This document shows positions 57,096 to 64,000 of a DNA stretch of 64,000 bases, piece by piece. The notes under the pieces are model-generated. The model was not told the origin of the DNA. It saw only the letters and a program-made list of their open reading frames with translations, and searched no databases. The stretch covers positions 3,038,001 through 3,102,000 of the forward strand of contig NZ_CP016438.1 in the NCBI RefSeq assembly GCF_001685355.1, written 5' to 3'. Position numbers and translations under genes: made by a program. Numbering within the stretch: the first letter of the stretch is position 1; each line of letters opens with the position of its first letter. The stretch is from Streptomyces lincolnensis. Its GTDB lineage: Bacteria > Actinomycetota > Actinomycetes > Streptomycetales > Streptomycetaceae.

Positions 57096-58118
57096 ATGAC
57101 GGAGCAGAGCGTGCGCTGGGGGATCCTGGCGACGGGCGGGATCGCGGCCGCGTTCACGGCCGACCTGGTGGATCTGCCGGACGCGGAGGTCGTCGCGGTG
57201 GCCTCGCGGACGGAGGAGTCGGCGCAGGCGTTCGCGGAGCGGTTCGGGGTGGAGCGGGCGTACGGCGACTGGGCCTCGCTCGCCGAGGACGAGGACATCG
57301 ATGTCGTCTACGTCGCCACCCCGCACTCGGCGCACCGGGCGGCGGCCGGGCTGTGCCTGGAGGCCGGGCGGAACGTGCTGTGCGAGAAGGCGTTCACGCT
57401 GAACGCGCGCGAGGCCGGGGAACTGGTCGCGCTGGCGCGGGCGCGCGGGAGCTTCCTGATGGAGGCCATGTGGATGTACTGCAACCCGGTCGTGCGACGC
57501 CTCAAGGCCCTGGTGGACGACGGCGCGATCGGTGAAGTGCGCAACGTCCAGGCCGACTTCGGGCTCGCGGGCCCCTTCCCGCCCACCCACCGGCTGCGCG
57601 ATCCGCAGCAGGGCGGTGGCTCGCTGCTCGACCTCGGCGTGTACCCGGTGTCCTTCGCGCACCTGCTGCTCGGGGAGCCCACGGACGTCCTGGCCCGCGC
57701 GGTGCTGTCCGAGGAGGGCGTCGACCTCCAGACGGGCGCCCTGCTCTCCTGGGACGGCGGGGCGCTCGCCTCGGTGCACTGCTCGATCATCGGCGGTACG
57801 GCGACCACCGCCTCGGTCACCGGTTCGCAGGGCCGGATCGACATCCCGTACGGCTTCTTCCACACCGACCGGTTCGTGCTGCACCGGGACGGCCGCGACC
57901 CGGAGGAGTTCGCGGCCGGTCCCGAGGACGGTCCCCGGGGCAGCCTCAGGCACGAGGCCCGCGAGGTGATGCGGGCGCTGCGGGCGGGCGAGACCGAGTC
58001 CCCGCTCGTCCCGCTGGACGGCACGCTCGCGGTGATGCGGACGCTCGACGCGATCCGGGACCGCATCGGCGTCCGCTACCCGTCGGAGTCCCCGGAGGGT
58101 GAGCTCACGCCGGCTTGA
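57096..58118 (+). CDS. Gfo/Idh/MocA-family oxidoreductase
   Basis: A 340-residue NAD(P)-dependent oxidoreductase. The Rossmann fold opens RWGILATGGIAAAFTADL, the catalytic Lys is in LCEKAFTLN near residue 95, and the C-terminal domain contains GGGSLLDLGVYPV. It resembles dihydrodiol dehydrogenase-like and sugar dehydrogenases. The substrate is unknown. The ATG at 57096 has GAGGACGG upstream. It is divergent from the exporter and its end overlaps convergent phoD by 14 bp. Confidence 0.9.
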   Translation: MTEQSVRWGILATGGIAAAFTADLVDLPDAEVVAVASRTEESAQAFAERFGVERAYGDWASLAEDEDIDVVYVATPHSAHRAAAGLCLEAGRNVLCEKAFTLNAREAGELVALARARGSFLMEAMWMYCNPVVRRLKALVDDGAIGEVRNVQADFGLAGPFPPTHRLRDPQQGGGSLLDLGVYPVSFAHLLLGEPTDVLARAVLSEEGVDLQTGALLSWDGGALASVHCSIIGGTATTASVTGSQGRIDIPYGFFHTDRFVLHRDGRDPEEFAAGPEDGPRGSLRHEAREVMRALRAGETESPLVPLDGTLAVMRTLDAIRDRIGVRYPSESPEGELTPA

Positions 58119-59745
58119 GCCCCTGCTCCCCCACCTCCGTCACGAAGGACGCGGCCGTCGCGATCGGCGCGCCGGGCGTGAGGACGTACGGCACGGTCCT
58201 GAAGTCGGCCCGGGCCCGCTCCCGGTCCAGCGCGACGGTCACATAGCCGCGGCGGCCGTTGTAGAACTTCAGGTGCGGGTTGGCCCGCATGTAGGTGTCC
58301 CAGTTCGCGGGCCGGTCGGCGCCGTCCCGGCCGCTGGAGATCGAGGTCGCGACGATCTCCGTGCCGAGCGTCGGCGAGGAGGGGTCCTCGAAGTCGTCCT
58401 TGATGTCGAAGGCGTACGCCGCGTGCACGTCCCCGCTGAGCACCATCAGGTTCTCGACGCCGGCCGCCCGCGCCCCGTCCAGGACCCGGCGGCGCGAGGC
58501 GGCGTAGCCGTCCCAGGCGTCCATCGACACCCGTGACGGGGTGGTCGGGTCGACGTTCCGCCGCGCGAACAGGACCTGCTGCGGTACGACGTTCCACAGG
58601 GCCCGCGAGGCTCGCCAGCCGTCGAGCAGCCACCGCTCCTGCGTGGCGCCGGTCATCGTGCGTGCCGGGTCGTCGGACTCGGGGCCGGGGACGTGTGCGA
58701 CATCGCCGTAGGCCTGGTCGGAGCGGTACTGACGGGTGTCGAGGACGTCGAACTGGGCGAGCCGACCCCAGGTCAGGCGGCGGTACAGCCGCATGTCCGG
58801 GCCTTCGGGCCGCTGGGGGCGGCGCAGCGGCTGGTTCTCCCAGTAGGCGCGGTAGGCGGCGGCGCGGCGGAGCAGGAACTCCTCCGGCGGGACGCTGTTC
58901 TCGGGGATGTCGTCGGCGTAGTTGTTCTCGGTCTCGTGGTCGTCCCAGGTGACCACGAAGGGGTGCGCGGCGTGGGCGGCCCTGAGGTCGGGGTCGGACT
59001 TGAACAGGGCGTACCGCAGGCGGTAGTCCTCCAGCGTGACCGTCTCGCGGTTGAAGACGGCCGGCAGGGTGCGGTCGGTGTAGTTGCGTTGTCCGCCGAC
59101 CGCGTTGACCGCGTACTCGTAGAGGTAGTCGCCGAGGTGGAAGACGATGTCGACGTCGTCCTGGGCGAGATGGGCGTACGGCGTGTAGTAGCCGTCGTGG
59201 TACGCCTGGCAGGAGACGGCGGCCAGGGTGAGGGCCGGGGTGCGGGCGCCGGTGGCCGGGGCGGTGCGGGTGCGGCCGGTCTCGCTGACCCAACTCCCCA
59301 CGCGGAAGCGGTAGTGGAAGACTCGGCCGGGGTCGAGGTGGTTCACCTCGACGTGGACGGCGTGGTGGAACTCGGGGTGCGCGATGGCCGTACCGCGTCT
59401 GACGACGCGGCGGAACCGCTCGTCGTGGGCCATCTCCCAGTGGACCAGGACGCGTTCGGCCGGGAGGCCGCTGTCGGGCTGGTAGGGGGCGGGGGCCAGG
59501 CGGGTCCACAGGAGCACCGAGGTCGGCAGCGGGTCGCCGGAGGCCACACCGAGCGTGAAGGGGTTCTCGGTGATCCGCGCGGCGTCGAGCTCGGCGGCGC
59601 CCGCGATGCCGGCGGCGGGCAGGTTCACGGAGAAGGCGAGCGCGGCGGCGGCCGCGGTGCCGGTCAGAAAGCGGCGGCGGTTCACATGGCGTGCGGCGGC
59701 GCGGAGTTCGGGGGCGTGCTGTGACGGGCGGGTGTCGTGCGTCAT
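58105..59745 (-). CDS. phoD: Tat-secreted alkaline phosphatase/phosphodiesterase PhoD
   Basis: Secreted phosphatase of 546 residues. The Tat signal is NRRRFLTGTAAAAALAF, with cleavage near IAGAAE. A fibronectin-like PhoD N-terminal domain (FTLGVASGDPLPTSVLLWTRL) is followed by the metallophosphatase core: VSCQ, FHLGDYLYEY, VTWDDHETENNY, and LSGDVHAAYAF supplying iron and calcium ligands. Phosphate-starvation control is expected; only one GTTCACG heptamer (59811-59817, minus strand) is visible and no full PHO box. The ATG at 59745 follows GGGGAGGA. Confidence 0.93.
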   Translation of the reverse strand: MTHDTRPSQHAPELRAAARHVNRRRFLTGTAAAAALAFSVNLPAAGIAGAAELDAARITENPFTLGVASGDPLPTSVLLWTRLAPAPYQPDSGLPAERVLVHWEMAHDERFRRVVRRGTAIAHPEFHHAVHVEVNHLDPGRVFHYRFRVGSWVSETGRTRTAPATGARTPALTLAAVSCQAYHDGYYTPYAHLAQDDVDIVFHLGDYLYEYAVNAVGGQRNYTDRTLPAVFNRETVTLEDYRLRYALFKSDPDLRAAHAAHPFVVTWDDHETENNYADDIPENSVPPEEFLLRRAAAYRAYWENQPLRRPQRPEGPDMRLYRRLTWGRLAQFDVLDTRQYRSDQAYGDVAHVPGPESDDPARTMTGATQERWLLDGWRASRALWNVVPQQVLFARRNVDPTTPSRVSMDAWDGYAASRRRVLDGARAAGVENLMVLSGDVHAAYAFDIKDDFEDPSSPTLGTEIVATSISSGRDGADRPANWDTYMRANPHLKFYNGRRGYVTVALDRERARADFRTVPYVLTPGAPIATAASFVTEVGEQGLKPA

Positions 59746-59880
59746 CCGGTCCTCCCCTGACTGATGGCTGCGACAGCCCATTGGAGTGGCCGGGGACGAC
59801 TCCCGATAGTCGTGAACACGACAGTCTGGTGGCGGACGGATGAGTTCCGCATGGCGGGCCCTCCCGTACCCTGCGGGCCC

Positions 59881-60663
59881 ATGAATGCCATGCAAACGGA
59901 CACACAGGCCCGTACGCAGACGAAGATCGCCGTGGTGACCGGCGCGGGTTCCGGCATCGGCCGCGCGGTGGCCCTGGAACTGCTGCGCACCGGCTGGTCG
60001 GTGACGCTGGCGGGCCGCCGGGCGGAGGCCCTGGAGGACACCGCTGCCCTCGAACCCGGGGGCTCCGCCCTGATCGTCCGCACGGACGTCACCCGGCCCG
60101 AGGACGTGGCCGCCCTGTTCACCGCGACCGTGGAGCGCTTCGGGCGCCTGGACCTGCTGTTCAACAACGCGGGGACGTTCGGTCCCGGCGGGGTGCCGGT
60201 GGAGGAGCTGTCCTACGACGCCTGGCGGCACGTGGTGGACACCAACCTCAACGGAGCGTTCCTGTGCGCGCAGGCGGCGTACCGGCTGATGAAGGAGCAG
60301 GATCCGCAGGGCGGCCGGATCATCAACAACGGGTCCGTCTCGGCGCACACGCCCCGGCCGCTGTCCGTCGCCTACACGACGACCAAGCACGCGCTGACCG
60401 GACTCACCAAGTCGCTGTCGCTGGACGGGCGTCCGTACCGCATCGCCGTCGGGCAGATCGACATCGGCAACGCGGCCACCGACATGACCGAGCGGATGCG
60501 GACCGGAGCGCTCCAGGCCACTGGCGAGATCGCGGCCGAGCCCGTGATGGACGTCGCCGACGTGGCGCGCACGGTCCGGCACATGGCGGAGCTGCCGCTG
60601 GAGGCGAACGTGCAGTTCGCGACGGTCCTGGCGACGGCGATGCCGTACGTGGGGCGCGGCTGA
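59881..60663 (+). CDS. Short-chain dehydrogenase/reductase
   Basis: A 260-residue classical [18 protein letters not shown] (cofactor loop), LLFNNAG, the catalytic Ser in NNGSVSAH and YTTTK with the catalytic Tyr and Lys. The GRRAEA end of beta-2 suggests NADP(H). The ATG at 59881 lies nine bases after TACCCT and lacks a Shine-Dalgarno, so it is probably leaderless. It is divergent from phoD and not in an operon. The substrate is unknown. Confidence 0.9.
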   Translation: MNAMQTDTQARTQTKIAVVTGAGSGIGRAVALELLRTGWSVTLAGRRAEALEDTAALEPGGSALIVRTDVTRPEDVAALFTATVERFGRLDLLFNNAGTFGPGGVPVEELSYDAWRHVVDTNLNGAFLCAQAAYRLMKEQDPQGGRIINNGSVSAHTPRPLSVAYTTTKHALTGLTKSLSLDGRPYRIAVGQIDIGNAATDMTERMRTGALQATGEIAAEPVMDVADVARTVRHMAELPLEANVQFATVLATAMPYVGRG

Positions 60664-61005
60664 ACCGGATCCCACCGGTCGCGGGAGATCGTATACGGCT
60701 CAACCTGCACAACCGGAATATGATCCTCCGCCACAAACGGGCCGATGGCAGGCTTATGCTCTACATCTCCTCCATGAGAGCTTCACACTTGGAGGACATC
60801 GCCTCCGCGACCATGCCCGAGGGGGGAGGCGCCGTTCCACCGCATCGGGTGGGGGTGGACCTCGCGTGGGACCGCGGGGTACGCACCGGTGCGGTGGGAC
60901 GGCTGCCATGGGAGTGGGGGTTACACCCCTGGGTCGGGGTGCTCACCCCTGGTCGAGAACGTTCCATGGGCTTCTACGATGTGCTGCGACACGTAGAGGA
61001 GTTCC
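60664..61005. promoter_or_regulatory. Upstream region of the lipid-kinase-like gene with tandem palindromes
   Basis: This 342-bp gap contains, at 60917-60935 and 60936-60954, two 19-bp direct units that are each a small palindrome (GGGGT-n-ACCCCTGG). An 11-bp repeat GTTCCATGGGC at 60961-60971 and 61001-61011 is spaced exactly 40 bp, the second copy containing the start codon. No ORF is convincing here. Confidence 0.5.
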
Positions 61006-62367
61006 ATGGGCGTGGACGTGAGGGCATGGGCCCCCGCAGAACAGCGGTGGGCGGCGCGGGCGTCGCTCGCGTCCGCCGGACTGGCGGTACTGCTGCCGGT
61101 CGGCATCGGGGGCGTGACCGGGCTCCTGCTGGTCGTCACCGGGCTGGTCGGGGCGGGTGTCATGGCCGCCGCGGTGTGGTGGGCGCTGTCCAACCGCGGC
61201 CCGGCACGGGTGGCGGCGACCGTGGTCGCCGTGGCCGTTCCCGTCGCCCTCATCGTCCTGTTCGCGGCCACCCTGTGGTGGGTGCTGCTGCTGTCGGGGA
61301 CGCTGTGGGCGCTCGCCGTGGGGACCGGACGGCACGCGCTGCGCAGCACCGGACTGCGTTCCCCACGGCAGAAGGAGTACCGAACGCCCGCCCCGCGGCG
61401 CCCCTTCCTCCTGATGAACCCGCGCTCGGGCGGCGGGAAGGTCGAACGCTTCCGGCTGAAGGAGAAGGCCGAACGGCTCGGCGCGGAGGTGCTCCTGCTC
61501 GACACCGAGGAGCAGCAGGACGTCTGCGCCCTGGCCCGGGACGCGGTGGCCCGGGGCGCCGACCTGCTGGGCGTGGCCGGGGGCGACGGCACCCAGGCGC
61601 TGGTCGCGGCGGTCGCCGCCGAGCACGGCATCCCGTTCATGGTCGTCACCGCCGGCACCCGCAACCACTTCGCCATGGACCTCGGCCTCGACCGCGCCGA
61701 CCCGGCCGCCTCCCTGGACGCGCTGAGCGACGGGGTGGAGCTGCGGGTGGACCTGGGCTTCGCGGGCGGCCTGCCCTTCGTCAACAACGCCTCGTTCGGC
61801 ACCTACGCGGCCGTCATCCAGAGCCCCGCCTACCGCGACGACAAGGTGGGCACGGCACTGGACCTCCTGCCCGACCTGCTCACCCGGCGGGAGGGTGCCC
61901 GGCTCACGGCGTACGTCCGGGACACCGTCCTGGCCGACCCGCACGCCGTGCTGGTCAGCAACAACCCCTACCGCACGGACGACCCGCTCGGCCTCGGCCG
62001 CCGTCACCGGCTGGACGCCGGGGTGCTCGGCGTCCTCGGTCTCCGGGTGGACAGCGCGACGGAGGCCGCCGTCCTGCTCCTGGACCCGGAGCCGAAGGGG
62101 CTCACGATCACCACCGCCCGCGAGGTGGTCGTGGCGGCGGACCGCCCGGAGATAGAGGTCGGGCTCGACGGCGAGGCCCTGACCCTGCCCACCCCGGTCC
62201 ACCTCCACATCACCCCCGGCGCCCTGCGCGTCCGCGTCCCCCGCGACCGCCCCGGCGTTCCGGAGCCCGCGCCGCGTCTGAACTGGCGGCGGCTGCGCAA
62301 GCTGGCGGCATCGGTGGGGCGCACGGCTGTACCGCGGCGGCCCGGACGCCGTAAGACCCTCCTGTGA
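61006..62367 (+). CDS. Diacylglycerol kinase-like (DAGK catalytic) membrane protein
   Basis: A 453-residue protein. Three to four N-terminal membrane helices (about residues 15-105) are followed by a DAGK-type lipid kinase domain: FLLMNPRSGGGKVERF near residue 135, the GVAGGDGTQALVA motif near residue 190 that binds ATP phosphates, and TAGTRNHFAMDLGLD. The C-terminal part is a beta-sandwich with a basic tail. Relatives phosphorylate diacylglycerol, sphingoid or similar lipids. GAGGAG before the ATG fixes the start. Confidence 0.88.
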   Translation: MGVDVRAWAPAEQRWAARASLASAGLAVLLPVGIGGVTGLLLVVTGLVGAGVMAAAVWWALSNRGPARVAATVVAVAVPVALIVLFAATLWWVLLLSGTLWALAVGTGRHALRSTGLRSPRQKEYRTPAPRRPFLLMNPRSGGGKVERFRLKEKAERLGAEVLLLDTEEQQDVCALARDAVARGADLLGVAGGDGTQALVAAVAAEHGIPFMVVTAGTRNHFAMDLGLDRADPAASLDALSDGVELRVDLGFAGGLPFVNNASFGTYAAVIQSPAYRDDKVGTALDLLPDLLTRREGARLTAYVRDTVLADPHAVLVSNNPYRTDDPLGLGRRHRLDAGVLGVLGLRVDSATEAAVLLLDPEPKGLTITTAREVVVAADRPEIEVGLDGEALTLPTPVHLHITPGALRVRVPRDRPGVPEPAPRLNWRRLRKLAASVGRTAVPRRPGRRKTLL

Positions 62368-62390
62368 TACGGGAGTTGTGATACGGGAGT

Positions 62391-62717
62391 TCAGGCCTGG
62401 CCGGTCTCGAAGCGGGAGATCCTGCCGTCGTCCCCGACCGTGAAGTTCCACCGGGTGCGCATCTCGCCCCAGGTGTCGTTGCTGTAGCGGGCGAGGAGGG
62501 CGCGGCCGCCCTGGGACTCGTTGTCGACCTCCATGTGGCCGTGGGAGGAGAAGATCTCCCGGTCGGTCCAGTCGTCGAGGTCGCGGTCGCTGCCGTCGTC
62601 CGCCATGGTCGCGCCGGGGGCGAGAAGCGCCTGGAAGGCCTCCCGGTCATGGGCGTTGACGGCCGCGACGAAGGCACGGACGGCCGGGTCGCTGAGTTTG
62701 GCGGTCTGAATCGTCAT
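62391..62717 (-). CDS. NTF2-like (SnoaL-type) small protein
   Basis: A 108-residue cone-shaped NTF2-like protein: KLSDPAVRAFVAAVNAHDREAFQALLAPGA is the typical opening helix pair (quoted in parts: FVAAVNAHD and FQALLAPGA), followed by beta-strands ending ISRFETGQA. It could be a small-molecule-binding protein or isomerase. The ATG at 62717, opening MTIQTAKL, is favoured over one five codons upstream. No ribosome site is seen, so it may be leaderless. Confidence 0.78.
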   Translation of the reverse strand: MTIQTAKLSDPAVRAFVAAVNAHDREAFQALLAPGATMADDGSDRDLDDWTDREIFSSHGHMEVDNESQGGRALLARYSNDTWGEMRTRWNFTVGDDGRISRFETGQA

Positions 62718-62840
62718 GGCAGCCAGACTCACACCGCCCGCCGGGGCCCGCCACCCGAACGGCGGCGCGGGTCTCCCGGCCGGGTGTGGGGAGTGCGACG
62801 GTGGAGACCCGTGAGCTTTCCGTCCTTTCCGGGAGTCATC

Positions 62841-63398
62841 GTGACCTCATACGACCGACGTGATCTGGGCCTGCTGCTGCTCCGGCTGGGCACCGGCGGA
62901 GTCCTGGCCGCGCACGGCGCGCAGAAGCTGTTCGGCTGGTTCGGCGGGCATGGGCTGGAGGGCACCGGCCAGTGGTTCGAGTCCGTCGGGTACGCGCCCG
63001 GCAAGGAGAGCGCCCTGGCGGCGGGGATGTCCGAGGCCGGGGGCGGCACGCTGCTGGCCCTGGGCCTGGCGACCCCCGCGGCCGGTGCGGCGGCGGCCGG
63101 CGCGATGGCGGGCGCCGCCGCGGTGCACGCCCCGAACGGCTTCTTCAACCAGGGCGGCGGCTACGAGTACGCGGCGGCCCTCGGCCTGACCGCGGCCGGT
63201 CTCGCCGTCACCGGCCCCGGCCGGCTCTCCCTCGACCACGCCCTCGGCCACGCGGTCGACCGCAACTGGATGGTCCCGGCGGCCTTCGCCGCCACGGGCC
63301 TGGTCACCGCACTCGTCGTGGGCGCCCGCGCCCAGCGGCTGCGCAAGCGGGAGAACGGCGAGCAGGAAGCCCTGTTCGAGGAGACGTTCGACGAGTAG
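62841..63398 (+). CDS. DoxX-family membrane protein
   Basis: A 185-residue membrane protein with four helices: LLLLRLGTGGVLAAHGAQKLF, GMSEAGGGTLLALGLATP, an Ala-rich third helix and AAFAATGLVTALVVG. The FGWFGGHGLEGTGQWFES loop is characteristic of DoxX/SURF4-like proteins. Related proteins are associated with redox homeostasis; the precise role is unclear. GTG at 62841 with GGGAG upstream decides the start; the longer ORF is a shadow of the NTF2-like gene. Confidence 0.87.
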   Translation: MTSYDRRDLGLLLLRLGTGGVLAAHGAQKLFGWFGGHGLEGTGQWFESVGYAPGKESALAAGMSEAGGGTLLALGLATPAAGAAAAGAMAGAAAVHAPNGFFNQGGGYEYAAALGLTAAGLAVTGPGRLSLDHALGHAVDRNWMVPAAFAATGLVTALVVGARAQRLRKRENGEQEALFEETFDE

Positions 63399-63454
63399 AG
63401 GCACGAGTGGGGGCACTGTGTCGTGCGGGCACGGCGGCATGGCAGGCTGCCCGC

Positions 63455-63805
63455 ATGACTGAGCCGGCCACCTCCCCTGTCACGCCCGCGGACCTGTGGG
63501 GCTCCATCGACGAGTTGTGGGCCTGGCTGGAGGCCAACCGGCCGGCCGGCGACGACGCCCAGAGCCTGCTGGTGCGCATGCTGAAGCTGTCGGAGGAGGT
63601 CGGCGAGGTCGCCCAGGCGGTGATCGGGGTGACCGGTCGGAACCCGCGCAAGGGCGTCACCCATACCTGGGAGGACGTCGAGGGCGAGCTGTGCGACGTG
63701 GTGATCACGGCCCTGGTGGCCCTGCGCACGCTCACCCCGGACACCCGTGAGGTCTTCACGCGGCATCTGGCCCGGGTGACGGAACGGTCCCGGCCCGGCG
63801 GCTGA
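63455..63805 (+). CDS. MazG-like nucleotide pyrophosphohydrolase
   Basis: A 116-residue all-alpha NTP pyrophosphohydrolase of the MazG-like family with the metal-binding helices KLSEEVGEVAQAVIG (ExxE) and EGELCDVVITALVAL (ExxD). Such house-cleaning enzymes hydrolyse non-canonical nucleoside triphosphates. It starts 56 bp after the DoxX gene and may be cotranscribed. Its end overlaps the convergent C-terminal fragment of the next gene by 50 bp. Confidence 0.88.
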   Translation: MTEPATSPVTPADLWGSIDELWAWLEANRPAGDDAQSLLVRMLKLSEEVGEVAQAVIGVTGRNPRKGVTHTWEDVEGELCDVVITALVALRTLTPDTREVFTRHLARVTERSRPGG

Positions 63806-64000
63806 ACCCCGCCGGCTCCGGGTCCGGCCGGGGCCGGGTCCTGGCCGGGCTGGCCAGGCCGAGCCGGGTGAGGAACTGCTGGAGGGTGAAGGCCGCCATA
63901 CCGAGGGCCACCGCGTTGCCCGGGACCCGCGAGGGCTCGACGACGAGGCCGGCCAGGGAGCCGGGCAGGACGTGGTGGGGCAGTTCGTCGCGCACCGCGG
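63756..64000 (-). CDS. C-terminal part of an unidentified gene (cut by right edge)
   Basis: The minus-strand frame is open to the window edge and ends at 63756. Visible residues include PHHVLPGSLAGLVVEPSRV, PGNAVALGMAAFTLQQFLTRLG and a Pro/Arg-rich tail. A GTG at 63995 could be the start of a 79-residue protein, but a longer gene entering from the right is more likely. I recognise no family. The 50-bp overlap with the MazG-like gene lies in the low-complexity tail. Confidence 0.45.
   Translation of the reverse strand, partial: AVRDELPHHVLPGSLAGLVVEPSRVPGNAVALGMAAFTLQQFLTRLGLASPARTRPRPDPEPAGFSRRAGTVPSPGPDAA

Noticed and set aside
59800..59880. PHO box between phoD and the SDR gene
   Set aside because: Only one GTTCACG heptamer is visible, without the 11-bp spaced second repeat expected of a PhoP site.
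60966..61005. Leader peptide starting at the first GTTCCATGGGC copy
   Set aside because: The frame has no ribosome site and runs on as an alternative frame of the kinase-like gene without a stop, so it is not a discrete leader ORF.

Overview
The window is high-GC chromosomal DNA of a Streptomyces. The evidence is very strong third-position GC bias, many GTG starts, AGGAG-type Shine-Dalgarno sites alternating with leaderless starts, DmdR/IdeR-type iron boxes, a large AfsR-type SARP regulator, a sedolisin, an F420-dependent oxidoreductase and abundant Streptomyces intergenic repeats. The gene order (malR/malEFG-aglA, glnE, glnA2, nadE, panB, map, heme and Efe iron genes) looks like the conserved chromosome core and not a genomic island. 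No tRNA, rRNA, CRISPR array, prophage or transposase gene was seen.

Layout. 1-5.4 kb: maltose/maltodextrin locus, with malE-malF-malG-aglA read leftward from a shared promoter region and the LacI-type repressor malR read rightward; TGCAAG/CTTGCA repeats lie between them. 5.5-17.3 kb: a PAP2 membrane phosphatase, a dispersed repeat element, glnE, a PNPOx-fold protein, two VOC proteins, glnA2, DUF3105 and DUF305 proteins and a secreted S53 protease. 17.5-24.2 kb: nadE, then the rifamycin phosphotransferase gene rph, divergent from an APH-kinase/cytidine-deaminase-like pair. A 19-bp rifamycin-associated element (RAE) between them is placed to supply the -35 of both promoters. A stand-alone TOPRIM protein follows.

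24.2-32.8 kb: a MFS exporter gene broken by one in-frame TGA, a membrane-anchored EEP phosphatase, a TetR/DHA2-exporter operon, panB with a textbook terminator, and a DrrAB-like exporter. 32.8-42.5 kb: a 1109-residue SARP/NB-ARC/TPR regulator, a DUF6578 protein, an M50-type protease, NADPH:F420 reductase, a MFS exporter and leaderless map. 42.6-50.8 kb: an iron/heme block of heme oxygenase, PhzF-like protein, heme permease and ATPase (split by a composite repeat), EfeO, a Tat-exported DyP peroxidase, EfeU and a lipoprotein, with iron boxes at three places. 50.8-64 kb: prim-pol-like protein, glycerophosphodiesterase, TetR, an Rsm22-like methyltransferase, serine hydrolase plus Bcr/CflA exporter, a Gfo/Idh/MocA oxidoreductase, PhoD, an SDR, a lipid-kinase-like protein, NTF2-like, DoxX and MazG-like proteins.

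Two non-coding repeat families are prominent. Family A pairs an 88-bp module with a long-hairpin module; copies lie at 6.4-6.75 kb and 45.1-45.6 kb, and a variant of the 88-bp module at 39.8 kb. Family B is a nested palindrome with perfect 33-bp terminal inverted repeats at 30.6 kb, a one-ended copy at 54.3 kb and a lone terminal repeat at 53.3 kb. The least explained coding unit is the kinase/deaminase pair under the shared RAE.
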